From assembly GCF_946479415.1 (NCBI RefSeq), contig NZ_CAMLFY010000161.1, positions 1 through 8,328 of the forward strand: 8,328 nucleotides of DNA, in the 5' to 3' direction. Below the pieces are notes generated by a model that made no database searches, was not told where the DNA came from, and saw only the letters and a list, made by a program, of their open reading frames with translations. The position numbers were made by a program, and so were the translations under genes. This document shows, in pieces, positions 1-6,060 of this stretch (its first letter is position 1; each line of letters begins with the position of its first letter). Source of the DNA: an uncultured Shinella sp. Lineage in GTDB: Bacteria > Pseudomonadota > Alphaproteobacteria > Rhizobiales > Rhizobiaceae.

Positions 1-452
1 CGCTGGTGATGGGCGTGCCGAAGAAGCGCGAGGACAAGATTTCGACCTGGCTCGTCAAGGAACAGACGCCGGATGGTGACCGCATGCGCATCGCCAAGCA
101 CGGCGAGGATGGCGCCGATCACGCGGTTTCCTTCTACCGCATCATCGAGCAGGCCGCGCAGAACTATGCGTGGCTGGAGATGGAACCCTATACCGGCCGT
201 ACGCATCAGCTGCGCGTGCATGCCGCGCATATCGGTCATCCGATCATCGGCGATCCGAAATATTTCGAGGCCGACCTCAACTGGGCCTTTCCGGGTGGCG
301 TGCAGAACCGTCTGCACCTCCATGCCCGCCGCATCGACATTCCGCACCCCAATGGCGGGCGCCTGCGCGTCACAGCACCGCTGCCGCCGCATATGGTGCA
401 GACCTGGAACCTTTTCGGTTTCGACCAGACGGCCGGGGACGAGGAAGACTGA
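1..452 (+). CDS. rluC: RluA/RluC-family 23S rRNA pseudouridine synthase, C-terminal part (cut by window start)
   Basis: The frame is open from the first bases of the window, so the real start lies upstream and only about the last 149 residues are visible. These enzymes isomerise uridine to pseudouridine in ribosomal RNA. The segment GRTHQLRVHAAHIGHPIIGD, followed by PKY, is the conserved C-terminal signature of the RluA/RluC/RluD family. The downstream LHLHARRIDIPHP stretch is also typical. The catalytic aspartate motif (GRLDxDTSG) and any S4 RNA-binding domain would lie upstream and cannot be checked, so RluC rather than RluD is a choice by family resemblance. The stop TGA overlaps the next start by one base (TGATG), which implies co-transcription with the HAD phosphatase gene. 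The GTG/ATG codons at positions 6-11 are internal codons, not starts. Confidence 0.9.
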   Translation, partial: LVMGVPKKREDKISTWLVKEQTPDGDRMRIAKHGEDGADHAVSFYRIIEQAAQNYAWLEMEPYTGRTHQLRVHAAHIGHPIIGDPKYFEADLNWAFPGGVQNRLHLHARRIDIPHPNGGRLRVTAPLPPHMVQTWNLFGFDQTAGDEED

Positions 453-1111
453 TGCGGCTCGCCCTGTTCGATTGCGACGGCACGCTGGTCGACAGCGCGC
501 GGCTGATCCATGAGGTCATGGCCCGCACCTTTGTCGATTTCGGCCATGCTCGGCCGGATATCTCCGAGACCAAGGCGATCATCGGCCTGACGCTCGACAT
601 CGCCATTGCTCGCATGCAGGGCAAGCCGCATGTCGACGAGGAGGCGCTGGCGATGACGGCGCATTACAAGGCGACCTATACCGGCGTGCGCGCCGAACCC
701 GGCTTCCAGGAGCCGTTGTTTCCCGGCATCGCCGAGATGATGGCGCAACTGGAACGCCAGGAGGATCTGCTGATCGGCGCCGTCACCGGAAAATCCCGCC
801 GAGGCCTCGATCTCATCCGCGCCGCCCACGGGTTCGACAAGACCTTCTTCGTCTCGCGCACGGCGGATGATTGCCCGTCTAAGCCGCACCCCGCCATGGT
901 GACGGAATGCTGCAGTGAAGCGGGTATCGATGCGGCCCGCACGGTTGTCATCGGCGATGCGATTTACGATATGCAGATGGCGAAGGCGGCCGGGGCGAAG
1001 GCCATCGGCGTTTCCTGGGGCTATGCCAGCGTGCCCGAACTGGTCGCGGCCGGCGCGGATCACATCCTGCGCACGCCCGCAGACCTTCTCGACTGGTTGG
1101 AGACTTTCTGA
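452..1111 (+). CDS. HAD-superfamily hydrolase, phosphoglycolate phosphatase-like (219 aa)
   Basis: This is a soluble haloacid dehalogenase-type phosphatase. All four HAD motifs are visible: motif I FDCDGTLVDS with nucleophile D7 and acid/base D9, motif II around T112 (AVTGKSRRG), motif III lysine K144 (SKPHP), and motif IV GDAIYDM with Mg-binding D169 and D173. A helical cap of subclass I (about residues 15-85) sits between motifs I and II. The alanine after GD in motif IV is less common than the usual threonine. The length is normal for phosphoglycolate phosphatase-like enzymes, but the substrate cannot be read from the sequence. The ATG at 452 is supported by a GAGGAAG ribosome binding site about 4 bases upstream and by the 1-base overlap with the rluC-like stop. 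The stop again overlaps the ATP12 gene start (TGATG). Confidence 0.9.
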   Translation: MRLALFDCDGTLVDSARLIHEVMARTFVDFGHARPDISETKAIIGLTLDIAIARMQGKPHVDEEALAMTAHYKATYTGVRAEPGFQEPLFPGIAEMMAQLERQEDLLIGAVTGKSRRGLDLIRAAHGFDKTFFVSRTADDCPSKPHPAMVTECCSEAGIDAARTVVIGDAIYDMQMAKAAGAKAIGVSWGYASVPELVAAGADHILRTPADLLDWLETF

Positions 1112-1896
1112 TGCGTGACATCCTGAGCGATCTTTCCGATGCGATGAGCGATCCCGATCCGGTGCGCCGCGCGCAGATCCAGATGAAGCGGCCGCTGCCC
1201 AAGCGCTTCTATAAAGAGGTCTCGACCGACAAGGCGGAGGAGGGGTTTCGCATCCTGCTCGACGGCCGCCCGGTGCGCACGCCCGGCAAGAAGCTGCTGG
1301 CTGTCCCCACCCAGGCAATCGCCGATCGCCTTATGGCGGAATGGGACGCGCAGGCCGAAGAAATCGATCCGGCAAAGATGCCGGTGACGCGCCTCGTCAA
1401 CACGGCGATCGATGGCGTCACGGAAAATCTCGATGCGGTCTTCGACGAGATCGTGCGTTTCGCCGGCACGGACATGCTCTGCTACCGTGCGGATTCGCCT
1501 GAGGGTCTCGTTGCGCGCCAGCGCGACGGCTGGGATCCGGTGCTGCGCTGGGCGGCGGACGGCAAAGGCATCCGCTTCATCCTCGTCGAGGGCGTGATGC
1601 ATCAGGAGCAGCCGGCGCCTGCCATCGAGGCCTATGCCGCCGCGCTCTCCGCCTGGCGCGATCCGCTGGCGCTTGCCTGCGTGCACACCGTCACGACGCT
1701 GACAGGCTCCGCGCTGCTGGGCCTCGCCTTCGCCGAGGGCGTCATCGATGCCGACAAGGCCTGGTCGCTTGCCCATATCGATGAGGACTGGCAGATCGAG
1801 CATTGGGGCACCGACGAGGAAGCCTTCCATCGTCGCGAACTGCGCCGCGAGGAGCTGGACGTTGCCGCGTCCGTGCTGTCCGAAATGCCGCGCTGA
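1111..1896 (+). CDS. ATP12-family F1-ATPase assembly chaperone (261 aa)
   Basis: ATP12 proteins bind the free alpha subunit of F1-ATP synthase and prevent its misassembly. Mitochondria inherited the family from alphaproteobacteria. Recognisable blocks run in family order: PLPKRFYKEV (about 28-37), LLDGRPVRTPGKKLLAVPT (49-67), MAEWDAQAEEIDP (75-87), MPVTRLVNTAIDGV (90-103), GTDMLCYRADSPEGLVARQR (119-138), LTGSALLGLAFAEG (197-210) and DEDWQIEHWGTDEEA (224-238). There is no signal peptide or membrane segment, as expected for a cytosolic chaperone. The start at 1111 is supported by a GGAG 8 bases upstream and the 1-base overlap with the HAD stop. Co-transcription with a HAD phosphatase and a pseudouridine synthase says little about function. 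The family call is firm; activity is inferred from the family. Confidence 0.93.
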   Translation: MRDILSDLSDAMSDPDPVRRAQIQMKRPLPKRFYKEVSTDKAEEGFRILLDGRPVRTPGKKLLAVPTQAIADRLMAEWDAQAEEIDPAKMPVTRLVNTAIDGVTENLDAVFDEIVRFAGTDMLCYRADSPEGLVARQRDGWDPVLRWAADGKGIRFILVEGVMHQEQPAPAIEAYAAALSAWRDPLALACVHTVTTLTGSALLGLAFAEGVIDADKAWSLAHIDEDWQIEHWGTDEEAFHRRELRREELDVAASVLSEMPR

Positions 1897-1969
1897 CCAG
1901 ACTTTCTTAAGATTTCCGCTCCATTTTGGCGCATCGTCCAACAGCTATAGCCGACCCGCACCGAGTCCC

Positions 1970-2623
1970 ATGCAGTTCCTTCTCCGCGCCGTTCTTTCCG
2001 TCTGCCTCGCCATTTCCGTGCCGCTTTGTGCAAATGCCGAGGGTTTTCCCGTCCGTGATATCCGCAAGGTCGTCGTCAGCGGGGATGCCGATGTGCCGCG
2101 CGCGTTGCTGAAGCGCACCGATGCCTATCTGAAGCGTGCCGCCAACGCGACGCGTCGCGCCGTCACGCTCGACCGCGCTTCGATGGATGTGCGCGTGACC
2201 AGGGTCACGCAATCGGCGAATGGAGCGAGTTCGGCACAGGTCACGGTCACGCTGTCCGATGTGAAGGGCGGCGTTTCCGCGCGCAATACGCTCACCGTCA
2301 ACAGCTTCATGCCATCCGCCAGGGGGCGCGATGCGGCGCTCGGCGATGCCATCGCAAAGCGCGTGGCCATCGCCTATCGCCTCGCACCGGTCTCGGCCGG
2401 AAAGCTCAATGAAGGCAAGCGCCCGGCAAAGGGCCGCAAATATGCCGGCGGCAAGCGCAAGCCTGCTGTACAGAAGCCGGTGAAATCCTATTCGCGCCGG
2501 GATAACCGCCCGCTGGTCATCCCGACCGAAGCGGCGCTGACGGTGCGCTCCCGCGCGCTTGCCGATGGCTCCACCGGGAAGGTCGCGCCCTGCGTGGTCA
2601 CCCAGACGATCAGCTGCGATTGA
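1970..2623 (+). CDS. Unrecognised exported basic protein (217 aa, Sec signal peptide)
   Basis: I do not recognise this family. Residues 1-23 form a classical Sec signal peptide (hydrophobic stretch LLRAVLSVCLAISVPLC, then ANA before E24), which decides the ATG at 1970. The frame stays open further upstream into the ATP12 gene, but that part is an overlap in another frame. The mature part has a globular-looking region (about 28-140) with alternating beta-like segments (VTVTLSDVKG, NTLTVNSF). A very basic, glycine- and lysine-rich linker follows (about 144-178), then a short tail with two cysteines, C208 and C216, that could form a disulfide in the periplasm. The ribosome binding site is weak. 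The 73-base gap after ATP12 allows a separate promoter, but none is clear. The likely location is the periplasm or envelope; no function is inferred. Confidence 0.8.
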   Translation: MQFLLRAVLSVCLAISVPLCANAEGFPVRDIRKVVVSGDADVPRALLKRTDAYLKRAANATRRAVTLDRASMDVRVTRVTQSANGASSAQVTVTLSDVKGGVSARNTLTVNSFMPSARGRDAALGDAIAKRVAIAYRLAPVSAGKLNEGKRPAKGRKYAGGKRKPAVQKPVKSYSRRDNRPLVIPTEAALTVRSRALADGSTGKVAPCVVTQTISCD

Positions 2624-2679
2624 CGGCCTGGCCCACCTAAGACCATCGATCTAGGGACTGCCCCTTCAAGCACCGGTGT

Positions 2680-2707
2680 CCTCATGCTAAGCCCCTCATG
2701 CTAAGCC
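2680..2707. repeat. Perfect 14-bp tandem duplication upstream of pccB
   Basis: The 14-mer CCTCATGCTAAGCC occurs twice back to back without mismatch (2680-2693 and 2694-2707), 29 bases before the chosen pccB start. Each copy contains an ATG. The second, at 2698, is in frame with pccB and explains why the longest open frame begins there. The first opens a 6-codon frame ending in TAA inside the second copy. It looks like a recent slippage duplication, or possibly a doubled regulator site. Confidence 0.9.
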
Positions 2708-2736
2708 GTTGTCATAACGGGAGGAACCGAGGCGTC

Positions 2737-4269
2737 ATGAAGGAAATTCTCCACGAGCTCGAAGTCCGGCGCGAGCGTGCCCGCATGGGCGGCGGCCAGG
2801 CGCGTATCGATGCGCAGCACAAGCGCGGCAAGCTGACGGCGCGCGAACGCATCGATATCTTTCTGGACGAGGGCTCGTTCGAAGAGTTCGACATGTTCGT
2901 CGAGCACCGATCCACCGATTTCGGCATGGAGAAGTCCAAGATCGCCGGTGACGGCGTGGTCACCGGCTGGGGCACCGTCAACGGCCGCACCGTCTTCGTC
3001 TTCGCCAAGGATTTCACCGTTTTCGGCGGATCCTTATCCGAAACCCATGCCCAGAAGATCATGAAGGTCCAGGACATGGCGCTGAAGAACCGCGCGCCGA
3101 TCATCGGTCTTTACGATGCCGGCGGGGCGCGCATCCAGGAGGGCGTGGCGGCGCTCGGCGGCTATGCCGAGGTCTTCCAGCGCAATGTGCTGGCGTCCGG
3201 CGTGATCCCGCAGATTTCCGTCATCATGGGGCCGTGCGCCGGCGGGGACGTCTATTCGCCCGCCATGACCGATTTCATCTTCATGGTGCGCGACACGTCC
3301 TACATGTTCGTGACGGGTCCGGATGTCGTGAAGACCGTGACCAACGAGACGGTGACCTCGGAGGAACTCGGCGGCGCCTCGGTTCACACCACCAAGTCCT
3401 CGATTGCCGATGGTGCCTATGACAACGACGTCGATGCGCTGCTGCAGGTCCGCCGCCTCGTCGATTTCCTGCCGCAGTCCAACACGTCGCCCGTGCCGGA
3501 GATCGAGTGCTTCCAATCGGTGGAAGAAGTGGATGGGTCGCTCGATACGCTCGTTCCGGCCAACGCCAACAAACCCTACGATATCAAGGAATTGATCCTC
3601 AAGACCGTCGATGAGGGCGATTTCTTCGAAATCCAGGAAAGCTTTGCGAAGAACATCGTCTGCGGCTTCGGCCGCATCGAGGGATCAACCGTCGGTTTCG
3701 TCGCCAATCAGCCGATGGTGCTGGCGGGCGTGCTCGATTCGGACGCCAGCCGCAAGGCGGCGCGTTTCGTGCGTTTTTGTGACTGCTTCAGCATTCCCGT
3801 CGTCACATTCGTCGATGTGCCGGGCTTTTTGCCGGGCACGAGCCAGGAATATGGCGGCCTTATCAAGCATGGCGCAAAGCTGCTCTTCGCCTTTGCCGAA
3901 GCGACCGTACCGAAAGTCACGCTGATCACGCGAAAGGCCTATGGCGGCGCCTATGACGTAATGGCATCGAAACATCTGCGCGGCGACATCAATTATGCCT
4001 GGCCGACGGCGCAGATCGCGGTCATGGGCGCTAAGGGGGCCGTCGAGATCATTTTCCGCAAGGATATCGCCGATCCCGAAAAGATCGCGGAACACACGAA
4101 AATGTACGAGGATCGCTTCCTGTCACCTTTCGTGGCGGCGGAGCGCGGCTATATCGATGAGGTGATCATGCCCCATTCGACGCGTAAGCGCATCGCCCGC
4201 GCACTCCGGCTGCTGCGCAACAAGGATCTGGAAAATCCCTGGAAGAAGCATGATAACATTCCCCTCTGA
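2737..4269 (+). CDS. pccB: Propionyl-CoA carboxylase beta chain (carboxyltransferase, 510 aa)
   Basis: This subunit transfers the carboxyl group from biotin on PccA to propionyl-CoA, giving methylmalonyl-CoA. The step leads odd-chain fatty acids, Val, Ile and similar carbon sources into the TCA cycle. The N-terminal carboxyltransferase half carries [11 protein letters not shown] (126-136) and the oxyanion-hole segment [11 protein letters not shown] (165-175). The C-terminal half carries [15 protein letters not shown] and AYGGAYDVM, with D407 at the position that in characterised acyl-CoA carboxylases is Asp in propionyl-specific and Ile in acetyl-specific enzymes. The length of 510 aa matches the family. 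The ATG at 2737 follows GGGAGGAA by 10 bases; the in-frame ATG at 2698 lies in a tandem repeat without a good ribosome binding site and would add 13 atypical residues. The gene for the alpha subunit (pccA) is not in the window. doxX follows 15 bases after the stop. Confidence 0.95.
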   Translation: MKEILHELEVRRERARMGGGQARIDAQHKRGKLTARERIDIFLDEGSFEEFDMFVEHRSTDFGMEKSKIAGDGVVTGWGTVNGRTVFVFAKDFTVFGGSLSETHAQKIMKVQDMALKNRAPIIGLYDAGGARIQEGVAALGGYAEVFQRNVLASGVIPQISVIMGPCAGGDVYSPAMTDFIFMVRDTSYMFVTGPDVVKTVTNETVTSEELGGASVHTTKSSIADGAYDNDVDALLQVRRLVDFLPQSNTSPVPEIECFQSVEEVDGSLDTLVPANANKPYDIKELILKTVDEGDFFEIQESFAKNIVCGFGRIEGSTVGFVANQPMVLAGVLDSDASRKAARFVRFCDCFSIPVVTFVDVPGFLPGTSQEYGGLIKHGAKLLFAFAEATVPKVTLITRKAYGGAYDVMASKHLRGDINYAWPTAQIAVMGAKGAVEIIFRKDIADPEKIAEHTKMYEDRFLSPFVAAERGYIDEVIMPHSTRKRIARALRLLRNKDLENPWKKHDNIPL

Positions 4270-4284
4270 GGGAAACGGAAGGGA

Positions 4285-4680
4285 ATGCCTGCCATGTTCG
4301 ATCGCTTGTCAGCCTATCAACCGCAGGCGCTTGCCGCCTTGCGCATCATGTCGGCATTGCTCTTCATCGAGCACGGCACCCAGAAATTCTTCAATTTTCC
4401 GCCGGCCGAGCAGCCTTTCGGCGACCTGATGAACATCATCGGTCTGGCGGGCGTGCTGGAGGTGTTGGGCGGGATACTGCTTCTGATCGGGCTCTTCACC
4501 CGGCCGGTGGCCTTCGTGCTCTGCGGCTTCATGGCTGTCGCCTATTTCATGGCGCATGCGCCGCAGAGCTTCTTTCCGATCAACAACGGCGGTGATGCCG
4601 CTGTTCTCTTCTGCTTCGTCTTCCTCTACCTGACGGCAGCAGGGCCGGGCGCGTTCGCCCTCGACAATCGTCGCCGTTAA
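4285..4680 (+). CDS. DoxX-family membrane protein (131 aa)
   Basis: This is a small inner-membrane protein of the DoxX family. Four hydrophobic segments can be seen, at about residues 15-29, 49-70, 73-91 and 104-120. The conserved HGTQK (30-34) and LEVLGGILLLIGL (58-70) segments are diagnostic. DoxX relatives are linked in the literature to redox and thiol stress or quinone-associated oxidation, but substrates are mostly unknown, so no reaction is assigned. It begins 15 bases after pccB and probably shares its transcript. Two starts are possible: ATG 4285 (GAGGGAA 10 bases upstream, overlapping the pccB stop) and ATG 4294 (GGAAGGGA 9 bases upstream), differing by three residues. The shorter form is about equally likely. 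Confidence 0.9.
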   Translation: MPAMFDRLSAYQPQALAALRIMSALLFIEHGTQKFFNFPPAEQPFGDLMNIIGLAGVLEVLGGILLLIGLFTRPVAFVLCGFMAVAYFMAHAPQSFFPINNGGDAAVLFCFVFLYLTAAGPGAFALDNRRR

Positions 4681-4683
4681 TCA

Positions 4684-4733
4684 GCGCAATTCCGGACGTA
4701 AAACCGCTTCGCACTTTTGCTGGAATTGCTTTT
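4684..4733 (+). terminator. Interrupted inverted repeat between convergent doxX and sugE; possible terminator or small repeat element
   Basis: Perfect 8-base arms GCAATTCC (4686-4693) and GGAATTGC (4722-4729) enclose a 28-base centre that can itself fold: AAAA (4700-4703), GC, TTC, GC and TTTT (4714-4717), with a two-base internal mismatch. The right arm is followed by TTTT (4730-4733), so on the plus strand it resembles an intrinsic terminator for the pccB-doxX transcript. The loop is long for a terminator and the T run short. On the minus strand there is no T run. From memory, similar sequences recur between genes in rhizobial genomes, so it may be a dispersed palindromic repeat; that is unverified. 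Confidence 0.5.
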
Positions 4734-5046
4734 AGGCGACGAACTTCAGGCCGAGAATACCGGTGACGATCAACGCGATGCAGCCGATGCGCATCGCAGT
4801 CACCGGTTCGGCGAAGAGCACGATGCCGAGAATGACCGTGCCGACCGTGCCGATGCCGGTCCAGATCGCATAGGCCGTGCCCATGGGCAGCGTCTTCACG
4901 GCAAGACCGAGAAGCACGATGCTGACGACCATGGAGCCGGCGGTCAGGACGGTGGGAACCAGCTTCGTAAAGCCGTCGGTGTATTTCAGGCCGATGGCCC
5001 AACCGATTTCGAAGATTCCTGCGAGGGTAAGAAGGATCCAGGGCAT
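4732..5046 (-). CDS. sugE: SMR-family guanidinium exporter Gdx/SugE (104 aa)
   Basis: This small multidrug resistance protein has four hydrophobic helices (about 2-20, 29-50, 56-77 and 84-102) and works as a dual-topology dimer in the inner membrane. Members of the SugE/Gdx branch exchange guanidinium for protons. The residues I recall for the guanidinium site of Gdx proteins are all at the expected numbers: E13 (the central carboxylate), W16, S42, Y59 and W62, within AGIFEIGWAIGLKYT and MGTAYAIWTGIG. The ATG at 5046 gives the usual MPWILL start and has GGAG 7 bases upstream; a TTG 18 bases further up (5064) would place that ribosome binding site inside the gene. The leader carries a guanidine-II riboswitch-like element, which strongly supports guanidinium as substrate over general drug efflux. 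The gene converges with doxX. Confidence 0.94.
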   Translation of the reverse strand: MPWILLTLAGIFEIGWAIGLKYTDGFTKLVPTVLTAGSMVVSIVLLGLAVKTLPMGTAYAIWTGIGTVGTVILGIVLFAEPVTAMRIGCIALIVTGILGLKFVA

Positions 5047-5068
5047 TTGCCTACTCCGTTTCAAGGGA

Positions 5069-5123
5069 GCGAGGCCGTCCCCGCGATCGTGACCGGGATG
5101 TTCCCGGCGGTAGCCGTCTACCG
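5069..5123 (-). ncRNA. Guanidine-II (mini-ykkC) riboswitch in the sugE leader
   Basis: On the minus strand two short hairpins each end in an ACGG tetraloop. P1 is CGGTAG-ACGG-CTACCG (5123 to 5108, six perfect pairs). P2 is GCGGGG-ACGG-CCTCGC (5084 to 5069, six pairs including one G-U). Two stem-loops with ACGR loops are the defining consensus of the guanidine-II class, in which guanidinium promotes pairing of the two loops and frees the ribosome binding site. P2 ends about 10 bases before the GGAG of sugE, and the CTCC at 5069-5066 just after P2 is complementary to that GGAG, giving a plausible sequestering partner. The 23-base linker holds a third small hairpin (CCGGGA-ACA-TCCCGG, 5107 to 5093). 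The recognition is by eye against the known consensus; the downstream gdx gene fits. Confidence 0.85.
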
Positions 5124-5129
5124 GAGCGG

Positions 5130-5158
5130 ACTATCGCCGATCGGGACTGCAAGGGCAA
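5130..5158 (-). promoter_or_regulatory. Candidate sigma-70-type promoter for sugE
   Basis: Reading the minus strand, TTGCCC (5158-5153, 4/6 to TTGACA) is followed after 17 bases by GATAGT (5135-5130, 4/6 to TATAAT). Transcription would begin around 5123, which is the first base of riboswitch stem P1. That coincidence is the best support; the boxes alone are mediocre. Confidence 0.4.
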
Positions 5159-5163
5159 GGGCA

Positions 5164-5189
5164 GGGGCGGCATGTCAGCCATGCGCCCC
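5164..5189 (-). terminator. GC-rich stem-loop after fghA, possible terminator
   Basis: Seventeen bases after the fghA stop the minus strand can fold GGGGCGCATG (5189-5180), loop GCTGA, CATGCCGCCCC (5174-5164), ten pairs with one bulged C. No T run follows (TGCCCTTGCCC), so it is not a textbook intrinsic terminator. It could be a pause or Rho-assisted site, or an mRNA 3' end stabiliser, separating the formaldehyde operon from the sugE promoter. Confidence 0.4.
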
Positions 5190-5205
5190 CGCCATAGCCT
5201 TTCAA

Positions 5206-6042
5206 TTAGGCGCCGAGGCGTTCGGCATGCCACTTCAGATGCTCGTCCATGAAGGTCGAGATGAAGTAGTAGGAATGATCGTAGCGCTCGTGCATGCGCA
5301 GCGTCAGCTTGATGTCCGTGTCCTTGATCGCCTCTTCGAACAGCCAGGGACGCAGGCCATTGTCCAGGAAGCCGTCGGCCTTGCCCTGGTCGATCAGGAA
5401 TTCCGGGAAGCGGGCGCCGTCCTCGACGAGTGCGCAGGCATCGTATTCGCGCCAGGCCGCCTTGTCGGCACCGAGATATTTTTCGAAGGCCGGGATCGAC
5501 CAGTCGGCGCTGGAGGGTGCGACGATCGGCGCGAAGGCCGAGCAGCTCTTGAAACGGTCCGGATGCTTCAGCGCAATGGTCATTGCACCATGGCCGCCCA
5601 TTGAATGGCCGAAAATGCCCTGGCGATCCATGTCCATGCGGAAATGCTGGCGCAGGAAGTTCGGCAGCTCCTCGGTGACGTAGCTGTACATCTGGTAGTT
5701 TTCCGCCCAGGGCGCTTCCGTGGCGTCGAGATAGAAGCCGGCACCCTTGCCCATCTGCCAGTTGGTCAGCTCGTCCGGCACGTCGTTGCCGCGCGGGCTC
5801 GTATCCGGGCAGACGATGATCAGGCCAAGCTCGGCAGCCATGCGGCGGTACTCGCCCTTCTCCATGACATTGGCATGGGTGCAGGTGAGACCGGAGAGAT
5901 ACCAGAGTACCGGGCGCGGTTCGCTGATTGCCTGCGGCGGCACGAAGACGGCGAAGGTCATCTCGGTCTTGCAGGCTTCGGACTCATGGGCGAAGACGCC
6001 CTGCATGCCGCCGAAGGCAGTGTTTTGGGAAAGCACTTTCAT
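5206..6042 (-). CDS. fghA: S-formylglutathione hydrolase (278 aa)
   Basis: This cytosolic serine esterase of the alpha/beta-hydrolase (esterase D) family hydrolyses S-formylglutathione to formate and glutathione, the second step of glutathione-dependent formaldehyde oxidation. The catalytic triad is visible: S147 in GHSMGG, D223 in IDQGKAD and H256 in ERYDHSYYF. The conserved SGLTCT segment with C54 and the CPDTSPRG stretch (78-85) are diagnostic of the family, and 278 aa is the usual length. The ATG at 6042 has GGAG 6 bases upstream; the TTG directly before it is less likely. It starts 18 bases after the DUF1345 stop and so probably ends the minus-strand operon. The tail of a class III alcohol dehydrogenase gene, the partner enzyme, lies at the right window edge on the same strand. 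Confidence 0.96.
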   Translation of the reverse strand: MKVLSQNTAFGGMQGVFAHESEACKTEMTFAVFVPPQAISEPRPVLWYLSGLTCTHANVMEKGEYRRMAAELGLIIVCPDTSPRGNDVPDELTNWQMGKGAGFYLDATEAPWAENYQMYSYVTEELPNFLRQHFRMDMDRQGIFGHSMGGHGAMTIALKHPDRFKSCSAFAPIVAPSSADWSIPAFEKYLGADKAAWREYDACALVEDGARFPEFLIDQGKADGFLDNGLRPWLFEEAIKDTDIKLTLRMHERYDHSYYFISTFMDEHLKWHAERLGA

Positions 6043-6060
6043 CAAAAACTCCGATTGATT

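Noticed and set aside
236..1318. 360-codon minus-strand open frame opposite rluC, the HAD gene and ATP12
   Set aside because: It is a shadow of three recognised, overlapping plus-strand genes with clear motifs.
1060..1941. 293-codon minus-strand open frame opposite ATP12
   Set aside because: It mirrors the conserved ATP12 coding frame; no domain or ribosome binding site supports it.
1897..1969. Promoter for the exported protein (TTGGCG at 1926 with CTATAG at 1945)
   Set aside because: The spacing between the boxes is only 13 bases, too short for a sigma-70 promoter.
2698..2736. Longer pccB N-terminus starting at ATG 2698
   Set aside because: The ATG lies in the tandem repeat, has no fitting ribosome binding site, and the 13 extra residues do not look like PccB. 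The ATG at 2737 has GGGAGGAA in place and gives the usual 510 residues.
2624..2736. Intrinsic terminator or propionate-regulator site upstream of pccB
   Set aside because: Only a weak CCT(A)AGA/TCTAGG stem without T run is present, and no TTTGCAA-type dyad is seen.
5047..5205. Guanidine-I (ykkC) or guanidine-III riboswitch upstream of sugE
   Set aside because: The long conserved ykkC core and the guanidine-III pseudoknot are not visible; two ACGG-capped hairpins fit the guanidine-II class instead.
4717..5604. 295-codon plus-strand open frame across sugE, the riboswitch and fghA
   Set aside because: It is antisense to sugE and fghA and has low-complexity composition. The conserved proteins and the RNA element on the other strand explain the region.
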